A stretch of 64,000 bases of DNA from Dorea sp. 5-2 (GTDB lineage: Bacteria; Bacillota; Clostridia; Lachnospirales; Lachnospiraceae): NCBI RefSeq assembly GCF_000403455.2, contig NZ_KE159726.1, positions 449,804-513,803 on the forward strand, in the 5' to 3' direction. A program made the position numbers and the translations under genes. The notes under the pieces are model-generated. The model was not told where the DNA came from and searched no databases. It saw only the letters and a list, made by a program, of their open reading frames with translations. Positions 44,437-52,652 of the stretch are shown here, one piece after another (position 1 is the first letter of the stretch; each line of letters starts with the position of its first letter).

Positions 44437-46278
44437 ATGAATATATTGACGATGGAGCATATTACCAAATCATACACCGACAGGGTATTGCTTGACGATG
44501 CGGCGTTTTGTGTGGATGAGAGAGAGAAGATCGGTGTGATCGGGATCAACGGGATGGGGAAATCGACGCTTTTAAAGATCGCGGCAGGAATTGAGGATTG
44601 TGACGCGGGGAAGATAAGCAAAGGCAGCCAGGCAAAGATTAGCTATCTGCCGCAGACGCCTGTATTCGCAGACGGGATCACGATCCTGGAGGCAGTGCTG
44701 GAGGGAAATATCGAGGATGCGGACGAGCAGGAGAGATGGGGCGTCGAGGCGGAGGCGAAGTCTATGCTGAACCGTTTGGGATTTACAGATTACCATGAGC
44801 AGATCGGGCATATGTCAGGCGGCCAGAAGAAGAGGGCTGCGCTTGTGCAGGTGCTGCTGTCTTCCGCTGATATTCTCGTGCTTGACGAGCCGACCAATCA
44901 TCTGGACCATGCAATGTCGGAATGGCTGGAAGAGTACCTGATCCAGTTCAGGGGAGCCGTTCTGTTGGTGACGCACGACAGATATTTCCTGGACCGGATC
45001 GTGGATCGGATCGTGGAAGTAGACCAGGGGAAATTATATCATTATCCGGGCAATTATTCGGAATATATCCGCCTGAAAGAAGAAAGGCAGGATATGGCGC
45101 TGACTTCGGAGCGCAAGCGAAAGAGCCTTCTTCGGACGGAACTAAAGTGGCTCGGACGGGGAGCACGGGCGAGAAGTACGAAGCAGAAAGCACATATCGA
45201 CCGCATCAAAGCCATGCAGGAGGTGCAGGATATCCAGGAGGAAAGAAGGGTACGGTTGGATTCTGTGGCTTCACGGATGGGGAGTAAGACGATCGAATTA
45301 TCGGAGATCTGCAAATCCTACGGGGAGCGGGCGTTGATAAAGGACTATAGCTATACGTTCTTGAAGGATGACAGGATCGGTATCATCGGTCCGAACGGGT
45401 GCGGTAAGTCGACACTCCTTAAGATCATCCATGGGGACATACAGCCTGATCACGGATGCATAGAGACCGGGCAGACGATCCGCATAGGATATTTTTCTCA
45501 GGAAAATGAAGCGATGGACGGATCCATGAAGGTCATTGACTATGTGAAAGAAGCAGGGGAATATATCGCGACGACCGACGGCAGGATCACGGCGTCTCAG
45601 ATGCTGGAAAACTTCCTTTTTGACGGCGCCATGCAGTGGTCTAAGATCGAGAAGCTGTCGGGCGGGGAGAGAAGGCGGCTGTATCTGATGCGGGTGCTCA
45701 TGGAGGCTCCGAACGTTTTGTTGTTAGACGAGCCGACGAATGATCTGGATATTCAGACCTTACGGATTCTGGAAGACTATCTGGACCGGTTTCATGGAAT
45801 CATAGTGGCCGTATCCCATGACCGTTATTTTCTGGACCGCACAGTGAACCGTATCTTTTCATTTGAAGGCGGCGGCAGGATCTGGCAGTCGGAGGGAGGA
45901 TATTCGGATTATCTGATCCGCAGAGAATTAGAAGCGCTTCCGGAAGAGAAGCGGCAGAGCATCAAGACAGAGCCCGGAGAGAAAGAAGAGAAGGGGACAA
46001 AGAATCCCTGGAAACAGCATGAGAAGAAGTTAAAGTTTACTTTTAAAGAGCAGAAGGAATTCGAAAGGATCGACGATGAGATTGCCGGGATCGAAGAGCA
46101 GATCGGGCTGCTGGATATACAGATCATGGAAAACGCGGTGAATTCAGCGAGATTAAATGAGCTCATGAAGGAGAAGGAGGAAAAAGAAGAGATATTGGAA
46201 GAAAAAATGGAAAGATGGGTCTATCTGAATGATCTGAATGACAGAATTCAAAAAGAGAAGGATGTAAAAGAAATTTAA
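44437..46278 (+). CDS. ABC-F family ATPase, Uup/YfmR type
   Basis: The 613-residue soluble protein has two ATPase cassettes (Walker A GINGMGKST and GPNGCGKST; signatures MSGGQKKRAAL and LSGGERRRLYL; Walker B LVLDEPTNHLD and LLLDEPTNDLD). Between them is the interdomain linker with ARARSTKQKAHIDRI, and at the end a coiled-coil domain (FKEQKEFERIDDEIAGIEEQ), the Uup-type arrangement. ABC-F proteins bind the ribosomal E site and aid stalled translation; some give antibiotic protection. The ATG at 44437 follows GGAAGAGGATC. The upstream in-frame ATG at 44392 lacks a ribosome site. Confidence 0.92.
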   Translation: MNILTMEHITKSYTDRVLLDDAAFCVDEREKIGVIGINGMGKSTLLKIAAGIEDCDAGKISKGSQAKISYLPQTPVFADGITILEAVLEGNIEDADEQERWGVEAEAKSMLNRLGFTDYHEQIGHMSGGQKKRAALVQVLLSSADILVLDEPTNHLDHAMSEWLEEYLIQFRGAVLLVTHDRYFLDRIVDRIVEVDQGKLYHYPGNYSEYIRLKEERQDMALTSERKRKSLLRTELKWLGRGARARSTKQKAHIDRIKAMQEVQDIQEERRVRLDSVASRMGSKTIELSEICKSYGERALIKDYSYTFLKDDRIGIIGPNGCGKSTLLKIIHGDIQPDHGCIETGQTIRIGYFSQENEAMDGSMKVIDYVKEAGEYIATTDGRITASQMLENFLFDGAMQWSKIEKLSGGERRRLYLMRVLMEAPNVLLLDEPTNDLDIQTLRILEDYLDRFHGIIVAVSHDRYFLDRTVNRIFSFEGGGRIWQSEGGYSDYLIRRELEALPEEKRQSIKTEPGEKEEKGTKNPWKQHEKKLKFTFKEQKEFERIDDEIAGIEEQIGLLDIQIMENAVNSARLNELMKEKEEKEEILEEKMERWVYLNDLNDRIQKEKDVKEI

Positions 46279-46309
46279 AGAAGATTTAAAGATAATTTGC
46301 AAATAGTCC

Positions 46310-46338
46310 TTACATTCGGCGGATTTACGTGATATAAT
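46310..46338 (+). promoter_or_regulatory. Sigma-A promoter of the structured leader and CarD-family gene
   Basis: TTACAT (46310-46315), 17 bases, TATAAT (46333-46338). Transcription would start near 46345, exactly at the 5' strand of the closing helix of the structured RNA described next. Confidence 0.75.
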
Positions 46339-46346
46339 GTTTCTAT

Positions 46347-46565
46347 AAAGGGATTATATGTCATTGAGGTACAACTTCATAGGTGTTAGTCTAGACATAT
46401 TTGGCGTACGATCTTTAGGCAGTATGGGGAAAGCTGCCTGATTGTACGCCGTTTATCTTCTTAGAGGGTAAACGCCGCAGGGCATGTTCGGGGAATCCGG
46501 TATGTTAATGTCTGAGCATGCTCTGCTATATGGTGTTAGTGAACCATATATCAGGCAATCCTTTT
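46347..46565 (+). ncRNA. Multi-helix structured RNA or regulatory leader of unknown class
   Basis: The 324-base gap before the CarD-family gene folds almost completely by eye. P1 (46347-46355 with 46557-46565, 9 bp) closes the whole element. P2 is ATATGTC/GACATAT (46356-46400) with inner helix TGAGGT/ACTTCA. P3 (46403-46450) has 11 bp, a UUU bulge and 6 bp. P3b (46451-46473) is a 10-bp hairpin with loop TTA. P4 (46477-46526) has 13 bp with two wobbles. P5 (46527-46550) has 8 bp. The motif GGTGTTAGT appears unpaired in P2 (46382) and P5 (46532). I match it to no riboswitch or 6S class. No terminator follows, so a cis-acting leader is likely; a separate sRNA is possible. Confidence 0.7.
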
Positions 46566-46602
46566 GGCGGAATTGTTGATATGAACTGGTAAGGAGGTAA
46601 TT

Positions 46603-47106
46603 ATGTTTAAGATTGGTGATTATGTGGCACATTATAAGGAGGGTGTCTGTGAAGTAATGAGTATAGGGAAGTTGAATATGAGTTGTTCGGACAAGGATAA
46701 GGACTACTATACATTAAAGCCACTCTATGACGCCGGAGGAACCTTATATACGCCAGTAACGAATGAGAAGAGACAGATCCGGGAAGTGATCTCCGGAGCG
46801 GAAGCCCAGGCACTGCTGAAAGAGATCTCGGATATCGAATTGATCGGGGTAACGGATGAAAAACGAAGAGAGTCATTCTATAAAGAAGCTCTGTTAAAGA
46901 ATCAGTGCAGAGACTGGATCGCGATCATCAAGACATCCTATACACGTAAGATGAAGAGGATCGCATCAGGAAAGAAAGTGATCAATGTAGACGACAGATA
47001 CTTGAATATTGCGGAAAAGTTTCTGTACGGCGAATTTGCGGTTGCGCTTAATCTGCCGAGAGAAGAGGTCAAAGGATACATCAAAGATTATCTGGGAAAG
47101 AATTAA
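46603..47106 (+). CDS. CarD-family transcriptional regulator
   Basis: The 167-residue protein starts with the CarD/Mfd-type RNA polymerase-interaction domain (MFKIGDYVAHYKEGVCEVMSI; YYTLKPLYDAGGTLYTPV) followed by a helical domain (RRESFYKEALLKNQCRDW, later EKFLYGEFAVALNLPREEV). CarD proteins bind the RNA polymerase beta subunit and tune initiation. GGTAAGGAGGTAATT gives a strong ribosome site. Its approximately 258-base leader holds the structured RNA described above, so leader control of this regulator is plausible. Confidence 0.9.
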   Translation: MFKIGDYVAHYKEGVCEVMSIGKLNMSCSDKDKDYYTLKPLYDAGGTLYTPVTNEKRQIREVISGAEAQALLKEISDIELIGVTDEKRRESFYKEALLKNQCRDWIAIIKTSYTRKMKRIASGKKVINVDDRYLNIAEKFLYGEFAVALNLPREEVKGYIKDYLGKN

Positions 47107-47135
47107 GCCGTATTTCCCGACAGGCACACAATCTT

Positions 47136-47174
47136 CCTCCTTGAATATATTATAGCATTAGAATATTAAGGAGG
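47136..47174 (+). promoter_or_regulatory. Shine-Dalgarno-sequestering hairpin before the binding-protein gene
   Basis: CCTCCTTGA (47136-47144) can pair with TTAAGGAGG (47166-47174), 9 bp with one G-U. The right arm is the ribosome site (AAGGAGG) of the ATG at 47182. The arm CCTCCTT is an exact complement of it. Translation could be controlled by opening this stem. Confidence 0.55.
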
Positions 47175-47181
47175 ATATATT

Positions 47182-48243
47182 ATGAGAAAGCGTCTGCTTG
47201 CCGCAGCCCTCGTTATGATGATGGTGCTGGCGGTACTGGCTGCCTGTGCGTCTAAGGATGAAAAGGCAGAAACAAAAGATACGACAGAAGTTAAGAATGT
47301 GGAAGAAACAAAGGAAGATGCGCCTGTGGAATCTGCGAAAGTGATCTTGAATGAAGTTGCCCATTCCATCTTCTATGCGCCGATGTATGTGGCGATTGAG
47401 GAGGGGTATTTTGAGGAAGAAGGAATTGAGCTTGAATTGGTTACCGGATTCGGCGCGGATAAGACGATGACCGCAGTGATCTCCGGAAGCGCAGATATCG
47501 GATTTATGGGTTCGGAGGCTTCGATCTATACCTATAATGAAGGCGCGAATGATTATGTCGTGAATTTTGCACAGCTGACGCAGCGTGCAGGGAATTTCCT
47601 TGTGGCACGGGAAGAGATGCCGGACTTTACATGGGAGGATATAAAAGGCAAGAATGTACTTGGCGGACGGAAAGGCGGTATGCCGGAGATGGTATTTGAA
47701 TATATCTTAAAGGAGAACGGTATTGATCCGGCGCAGGATGTGAACATTGACCAGAGTATTGATTTCGGTTCAACTGCAGCAGCTTTTGCAGAGGAAAAGG
47801 GAGACTTTACGGTTGAATTTGAACCGGGAGCGACAAGTCTTGAGAAAGAGGGGAAAGGTTACGTCGTTGCTTCTCTTGGTACGGACAGCGGATATGTTCC
47901 ATATACCGCATTCTCGGCAAAGCAAAGCTATATCAAGGATAATCCGGAAGTTATCCAGGGCTTTACCAATGCGCTTCAGAAGGGGATGGATTATGTGCAG
48001 ACACATACCCCGGAAGAGATCTCAGCGATCATAGCGCCGCAGTTCAAAGAGACAGACCAGGATACGATCACGGCGATCGTGACACGTTATTACGATCAGG
48101 ATACCTGGAAAGAAAATCTGATCTTTGAAGAGGAAAGCTTTGACCTTCTGCAGGATATTCTTGAAGGAGCCGGTGAACTTGCAAAGCGCGCTCCTTATCA
48201 GGAACTTGTGACTACGGAATTTGCCGAGAAGGCAGCAAAATAA
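47182..48243 (+). CDS. NMT1/THI5-like (SsuA/TauA-type) substrate-binding lipoprotein
   Basis: The 353-residue lipoprotein has a signal peptide ending LAVLAACAS (lipobox Cys near residue 22), an acidic linker, and an NMT1-type binding domain (LNEVAHSIFYAPMYVAIEEGYFEEEGIE; VISGSADIGFMGSEASIYTYNEG). This family delivers sulfonates, thiamine pyrimidine precursors or riboflavin-like compounds to ABC importers. No permease or ATPase is adjacent, so it must share distant partners. Its ribosome site is hidden in a possible hairpin. A strong terminator follows. Confidence 0.9.
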   Translation: MRKRLLAAALVMMMVLAVLAACASKDEKAETKDTTEVKNVEETKEDAPVESAKVILNEVAHSIFYAPMYVAIEEGYFEEEGIELELVTGFGADKTMTAVISGSADIGFMGSEASIYTYNEGANDYVVNFAQLTQRAGNFLVAREEMPDFTWEDIKGKNVLGGRKGGMPEMVFEYILKENGIDPAQDVNIDQSIDFGSTAAAFAEEKGDFTVEFEPGATSLEKEGKGYVVASLGTDSGYVPYTAFSAKQSYIKDNPEVIQGFTNALQKGMDYVQTHTPEEISAIIAPQFKETDQDTITAIVTRYYDQDTWKENLIFEEESFDLLQDILEGAGELAKRAPYQELVTTEFAEKAAK

Positions 48244-48261
48244 ATTCCTTGAAATAAAAGA

Positions 48262-48308
48262 GGCTGTTACAAAAAGCAGATTTATACGCTTTTTGTAACA
48301 GCCTTTTT
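48262..48308. terminator. Intrinsic terminator, probably bidirectional
   Basis: GGCTGTTACAAAAAGC (48262-48277) pairs perfectly with GCTTTTTGTAACAGCC (48288-48303), followed by five T. On the minus strand CTTTTATTTC follows, so the converging acyl-CoA ligase may also end here. Confidence 0.92.
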
Positions 48309-48358
48309 AAAATGCCCAGGAAGGAGCCTGCCGGGTACAATGCCAATACAGTCGATGA

Positions 48359-49993
48359 TCATCTTCGGTTCTGTTCTTCAACCAGATGCGCGGCTCCGTA
48401 CATCTCTCTTAGCTTCGGCTTTTCGATCTTCCCCGTAGCATTGCGCGGCACGTCTGCGAATATGATCTTCCTTGGTCTTTTGTACCGCGGAAGCTTCTTG
48501 CAGAATTCACTGATGTCATCCTCCATACAGATCACTCCCGGTTTCAAAGATACGATCGCCGCCGCGATCTCTCCAAGACGCTGATCCGGCAGGCCGATCA
48601 CTGCGACATCCAGGATCGCATCGTTGGTACGCAGGAAGTCTTCGATCTGTACCGGATAGATATTCTCGCCGCCGCTGATGATGACGTCTTTCTTACGATC
48701 TACCAGGAAGATGAATCCGTCTTCGTCCTCCATCGCCATGTCTCCCGTATAGAGCCAGCCGTCGTGGAGCACCTCTTCGGTTGCTTTCTTGTCATTATAA
48801 TATTCCACCATGACGCCGGGACCTTTGACGGCAAGTTCTCCGGTCTCTCCCTGACTTACCAAAGCGCCTGTCTCGTCGATGATCTTCGTCTTCCATCCAA
48901 AGCCGGCTTTTCCGATCGCGCCTACCTTGTGGATGTTGTCTATGCCCAGATGAACACAGCCGGGACCGATCGATTCGCTTAATCCGTAGTTCGTATCATA
49001 CTTATGATGCGGGAAATACTCTTTCCAATGTTTGATCAGGCTTGGCGGAACCGGCTGGGCGCCGATGTGCATCAGCCGCCATTGGTCGAGCTGATACATG
49101 TCAAGCTTGATCTTGCCGTTATCCAGAGCCAGAAGAAGATCCTGTGCCCAGGGAACCAGAAGCCATACGATCGTACATTTCTCCTCCGATACGGCACGAA
49201 GAATGAACTCCGGATTTGTCCCTTTAAGGAGTACGGCTTTGCCGCCCGTCAGGAAGCTTCCGAACCAATGCATCTTGGCGCCGGTATGATAAAGAGGCGG
49301 AATACATAAGAACACGTCATCTTTCGTCTGGCAATGATGATTCTGTTCCACCTTGGCAGAATGCATCAACGCCTCCTGGGTATGTAAGATCGCCTTTGGG
49401 AATCCTGTTGTCCCGGAAGAAAAATAGATCGCGGCATAATCATCGTCGTTGATATCGATCTTCGGCGACTGGCTGGAGCAGTTGGCAGAATGCATCGTAT
49501 AATCTTCCGCAAATCCCGGACAGCCGTCTCCCACATAGTAGAGCAGGCGGTGCCTGCTGATATTGTCTGCGATCTCTTCCACACGTCCGATGAATTCCGG
49601 CCCGAATACAAGCACGTCTACTTCGGCAAGTTCCACACAATACTGGATCTCTTCTGCGGAATATCGGAAATTAAGGGGTACTGCAAGGGCTCCTGTCTTA
49701 AGTATTCCGAAATAGATCGGCAGCCATTCCAGGCAGTTCATCAGAAGGATTGCGACTTTGTCTCCTTTTTTGATCCCGCGTTCCAGAAGCAGATTCGCAA
49801 ATCGGTTTGACTTTTCATTGAAGACATTCCATGTGATCTCGCGTCTATAGTAAGAGGCGCGTACAGGCACGATCAGCTCGTACTCCTTCCAGGTCACACG
49901 TCTTGTCTCCGGCATCTCCGGGTTGATCTCCACCAGGCATACGTCTTCTCCGTACAACCGGCAGTTTTTCTCCAGAATATCTGTGATAGGCAT
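48359..49993 (-). CDS. AMP-dependent acyl-CoA synthetase/ligase
   Basis: The 544-residue adenylate-forming enzyme has the AMP-binding loop IYFSSGTTGFPKAIL, NYGLSESIGPG, WLYTGDMAMEDEDGF and the hinge/lysine region VDRKKDVIISGGENIYP with the catalytic Lys of NATGKIEK at the end. It activates a carboxylic acid (medium, long or aromatic chain) to its CoA thioester. Start 49993 has AAAGGGGATTTTTT upstream on the minus strand. It has its own TTGACA-TATGAT promoter. The substrate is not readable from sequence. Confidence 0.92.
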   Translation of the reverse strand: MPITDILEKNCRLYGEDVCLVEINPEMPETRRVTWKEYELIVPVRASYYRREITWNVFNEKSNRFANLLLERGIKKGDKVAILLMNCLEWLPIYFGILKTGALAVPLNFRYSAEEIQYCVELAEVDVLVFGPEFIGRVEEIADNISRHRLLYYVGDGCPGFAEDYTMHSANCSSQSPKIDINDDDYAAIYFSSGTTGFPKAILHTQEALMHSAKVEQNHHCQTKDDVFLCIPPLYHTGAKMHWFGSFLTGGKAVLLKGTNPEFILRAVSEEKCTIVWLLVPWAQDLLLALDNGKIKLDMYQLDQWRLMHIGAQPVPPSLIKHWKEYFPHHKYDTNYGLSESIGPGCVHLGIDNIHKVGAIGKAGFGWKTKIIDETGALVSQGETGELAVKGPGVMVEYYNDKKATEEVLHDGWLYTGDMAMEDEDGFIFLVDRKKDVIISGGENIYPVQIEDFLRTNDAILDVAVIGLPDQRLGEIAAAIVSLKPGVICMEDDISEFCKKLPRYKRPRKIIFADVPRNATGKIEKPKLREMYGAAHLVEEQNRR

Positions 49994-50046
49994 TAAAAAA
50001 TCCCCTTTCTTCTTCGATACTTTAACGCTTTTACTCGTTGAAGTCA

Positions 50047-50075
50047 ATCATACCCAATTTGTTTAAAAATGTCAA
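50047..50075 (-). promoter_or_regulatory. Sigma-A promoter of the acyl-CoA ligase
   Basis: Minus strand: TTGACA (50075-50070), 17 bases, TATGAT (50052-50047); start near 50040, 47 bases before the ATG. Confidence 0.75.
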
Positions 50076-50129
50076 GGAAATTGCTATCTCTTTTCGGTAA
50101 ACTTGATATAACAAGGAGCAAGCATATTT

Positions 50130-50984
50130 CTATCTGTCTATGATCTTATTCTTCTGCCGGTATTCTCTTGGCGACATCCCGTACACGCCCTTGAATGCCC
50201 TGGAAAAATGCAGGAGATTAGGATATCCTACGGACGCCCCGATATCGCCGACTGACTCATCCCCGATGATCAGTGCATCCGCCGCTTTGGTCATGCGGTA
50301 ATGGATCAGGAATTCCTGAGGAGACTCGCCCACCACATTCTTGAAGACCTTGCCGAAATAGCTCCGGTCCAGTTTGCATTTCTTGGCAATATCCTCTACT
50401 GTGATATTCTTATCATAATTATGCTCGATATATACGACTGCCTCCCGGGCATAGAATTCACTGAGCTTTCCGCCCTGTAACTGCCGTTTCGACGCAGAAT
50501 ATTTGATCAGACAGTCCATGAAGAGATACAGATACCCGATCATCTCCAGATTTGATGCATTCTGGCTCCTTACGATCGTCATCATACGTTCCTTAAGGAT
50601 CTTTCCATACTCAGGCTCGCTTAAGCTATACACCGGCGACTTATGGGATAATCCCGCAAGCTCTACACATTCCTTTGCCCTGAGCCCGCCGAATTCCAAC
50701 CACACATATTCCCACGGTTGGTCATTATCGGCATAATAGGTATTGACGTATCCCGGTTCAATGATAAACCCGTTGCCTTCTTGTATATCATAATACGTGG
50801 CGTCCCCTTTCTCATCGTTGGCGTGCAGGCATCCTTTTCCCGAGATCACATAATGAAAAAGATAGTTATTTCTGACATATGGACCGAACGAATGTAATGG
50901 CTCACACTTTTCGTACCCATATTGATATATTGTCAGATCCATAAAACGTTCGTCCTGAAATACTGAAAACATATAATTCATCAT
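50130..50984 (-). CDS. AraC-family transcriptional regulator (sugar-type cupin sensor)
   Basis: The 284-residue protein has an N-terminal cupin (HYVISGKGCLHANDEKG; IQEGNGFIIEPGYVNTYYADND) and a C-terminal double helix-turn-helix of AraC type (NITVEDIAKKCKLDRSYFGKVFK; SVGDIGASVGYPNLLHFSRAFK; PREYRQ). It is divergent from the sugar importer and alpha-galactosidase operon and is the likely activator, sensing an alpha-galactoside or its product. The ATG at 50984 has GTTGGGGGAC upstream; 50981 is also possible. Confidence 0.93.
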   Translation of the reverse strand: MMNYMFSVFQDERFMDLTIYQYGYEKCEPLHSFGPYVRNNYLFHYVISGKGCLHANDEKGDATYYDIQEGNGFIIEPGYVNTYYADNDQPWEYVWLEFGGLRAKECVELAGLSHKSPVYSLSEPEYGKILKERMMTIVRSQNASNLEMIGYLYLFMDCLIKYSASKRQLQGGKLSEFYAREAVVYIEHNYDKNITVEDIAKKCKLDRSYFGKVFKNVVGESPQEFLIHYRMTKAADALIIGDESVGDIGASVGYPNLLHFSRAFKGVYGMSPREYRQKNKIIDR

Positions 50985-51140
50985 GATGTGTCCCCCAACC
51001 TTTCTGATGTTCTTCGTACATCACGATACATCCCCTTCGGCAGCCCAAATTGCTGTCCGTGACATACTGCCTTTAGTCATTCTGTTCAAAATTACATCAT
51101 ACTTTTTGTGTAAAATCACGAAAATCTGTCTTCCCTCTTT

Positions 51141-51170
51141 ATTATATACCATCATGGGTCTATACTTCAA
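51141..51170 (-). promoter_or_regulatory. Promoter candidate of the AraC regulator
   Basis: Minus strand: TTGAAG (51170-51165), 18 bases, TATAAT (51146-51141). The start is about 150 bases before the gene. Confidence 0.5.
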
Positions 51171-51194
51171 CAATTTCTTTTCAATCTCGAATCA

Positions 51195-51256
51195 TGGTAA
51201 AATCCCGCCACATCAGAATATTTACCTTTCTGTAGCAAACTGCTATCATTTTACCA
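51195..51256. promoter_or_regulatory. Candidate AraC-type operator in the 384-base divergent gap
   Basis: TGGTAAAAT (51195-51203) and ATTTTACCA (51248-51256) are perfect 9-bp inverted arms separated by 44 bases, between the regulator and the sugar operon. A further TTTACC occurs at 51220. They may be regulator half-sites. The remaining gap (50985-51368) shows no gene; the plus-strand promoter is not clear. Confidence 0.4.
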
Positions 51257-51368
51257 GTAAATACATAATAATTCATGCAACTTAACGAAACGATTCTGTG
51301 ACATCTCAGGCAAACGCAGGATCCGCGGTAATTAAGGAAATGCATGGAGGGAAAAGGAGTAGTGTGGA

Positions 51369-52652
51369 ATGAAAAGAAGAGTAATTGCCACAATGCTTGT
51401 GGCGGCAATGCTGATTGGGACCGTCGTCTCGGCGAGCGGATGTAGTTCCGAAGAGTCGGACGGAAAAACCCATATCACCATGCTTCAGTACAAGCCGGAG
51501 GCTGTCAAGGCTTTCGAGAAGATGGAAGAGGAATTCAACGCGACGCACGATGATATCGTGCTGCATATCGAATCTCCGAACGATGCCATGACCGTACTGA
51601 AGACACGTTTCATCAAGGAGGATGCCCCGGATATCATCGGTATCGGAGGTGACGTTAACTTCTCAAACTTCCTGGATGCCGAGATGCTGATGGACATCTC
51701 CGACTTCGAGGGACTTTCACTGATCAAGCAGGCTTACTTAGACATCGACAAGAACCTGGAATTCGTTCCGTTAGACGGCGTATATGCAGTTCCTTATGTT
51801 GCAAATGCCGCAGGCGTACTGTACAACCGAGAGATGTTCAAGGATAATGACTGGGAGATCCCGACCACATGGGATGAATTCATGGATCTGTGTGACGAGA
51901 TCAAGTCTTCCGGACAGCAGCCGTTATACTTTGGCTATAAGGATGTATGGACCTGTCTGGCGCCGTGGAATGCCCTTGCCTGTGATCTGGCTCCTGCAGA
52001 TGTCTGCCGTCAGGTAAATAAAGGCGAGACGAAATTCATTGACGAATACCCGGAAGTTGCCGAGAAGATGCTTGAGCTTCTCGATCATGCACAGGACGAT
52101 CCGTTTGCATATAACTACAATGACGCATGTACCGCGTTTGCCAATGGCGAATCGGCTATGTATTGTATCGGAAGTTATGCCGTTCCGCAGATCCAGTCCG
52201 TGAATCCGGATATGGATATTGATTCCTTCGTTATGCCGGGATGCGACAATGCGGATGACAATGTCCTGAACTCCGGTGTAGACCTTCAGTTCTGTATCAC
52301 GAAGGAATGTCCGGACAAAGAAGCAGCTTATGAAGTATTAAGCTTCCTGTTAGAGGACTCCACTATCCAGACCTACTTAGACGACCAGAACGCCGTACCA
52401 TGTAAGGATACGGAATTCAAGCTTTCTCCGGCTCTTGACGGCATGCTCGACTACATCAACGAAGGCAAGATGGTCGACTATCAGGATCACTACTATCCGG
52501 CAGAGATGAGTGTGGATGCGCAGATCCAGACCTTCTTATTAGACGGCGACGTAGACAAGTTCCTAAACAAGTTCGATACCGACTGGGTACGTTACAACCG
52601 TGATATTATCCGCAAAGTACAGGATTATGAGAAAAAGGGAGGGAATCAATAA
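51369..52652 (+). CDS. Sugar ABC transporter substrate-binding lipoprotein
   Basis: The 427-residue family-1 binding protein has a lipobox SASGC (Cys near residue 25) and typical motifs (DDIVLHIESPNDAMTVLKTRF; YNREMFKDNDWEIPTTWDEF; AFANGESAMYCIGSYAV). It captures an oligosaccharide, probably an alpha-galactoside such as melibiose or raffinose given the downstream alpha-galactosidase. AGGGAAAAGGAG precedes the ATG somewhat upstream. It overlaps the first permease gene by one base. Confidence 0.93.
   Translation: MKRRVIATMLVAAMLIGTVVSASGCSSEESDGKTHITMLQYKPEAVKAFEKMEEEFNATHDDIVLHIESPNDAMTVLKTRFIKEDAPDIIGIGGDVNFSNFLDAEMLMDISDFEGLSLIKQAYLDIDKNLEFVPLDGVYAVPYVANAAGVLYNREMFKDNDWEIPTTWDEFMDLCDEIKSSGQQPLYFGYKDVWTCLAPWNALACDLAPADVCRQVNKGETKFIDEYPEVAEKMLELLDHAQDDPFAYNYNDACTAFANGESAMYCIGSYAVPQIQSVNPDMDIDSFVMPGCDNADDNVLNSGVDLQFCITKECPDKEAAYEVLSFLLEDSTIQTYLDDQNAVPCKDTEFKLSPALDGMLDYINEGKMVDYQDHYYPAEMSVDAQIQTFLLDGDVDKFLNKFDTDWVRYNRDIIRKVQDYEKKGGNQ

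Noticed and set aside
46403..46450. P3 hairpin as a plain intrinsic terminator
   Set aside because: The following GTTTATCTTC is only moderately U-rich and itself forms the 10-bp P3b stem; structured RNA is the better reading, though attenuation is not excluded.
46347..46565. 6S RNA
   Set aside because: The closing helix fits, but the interior is multi-branched with five short hairpins rather than one long interrupted helix with a central bubble.
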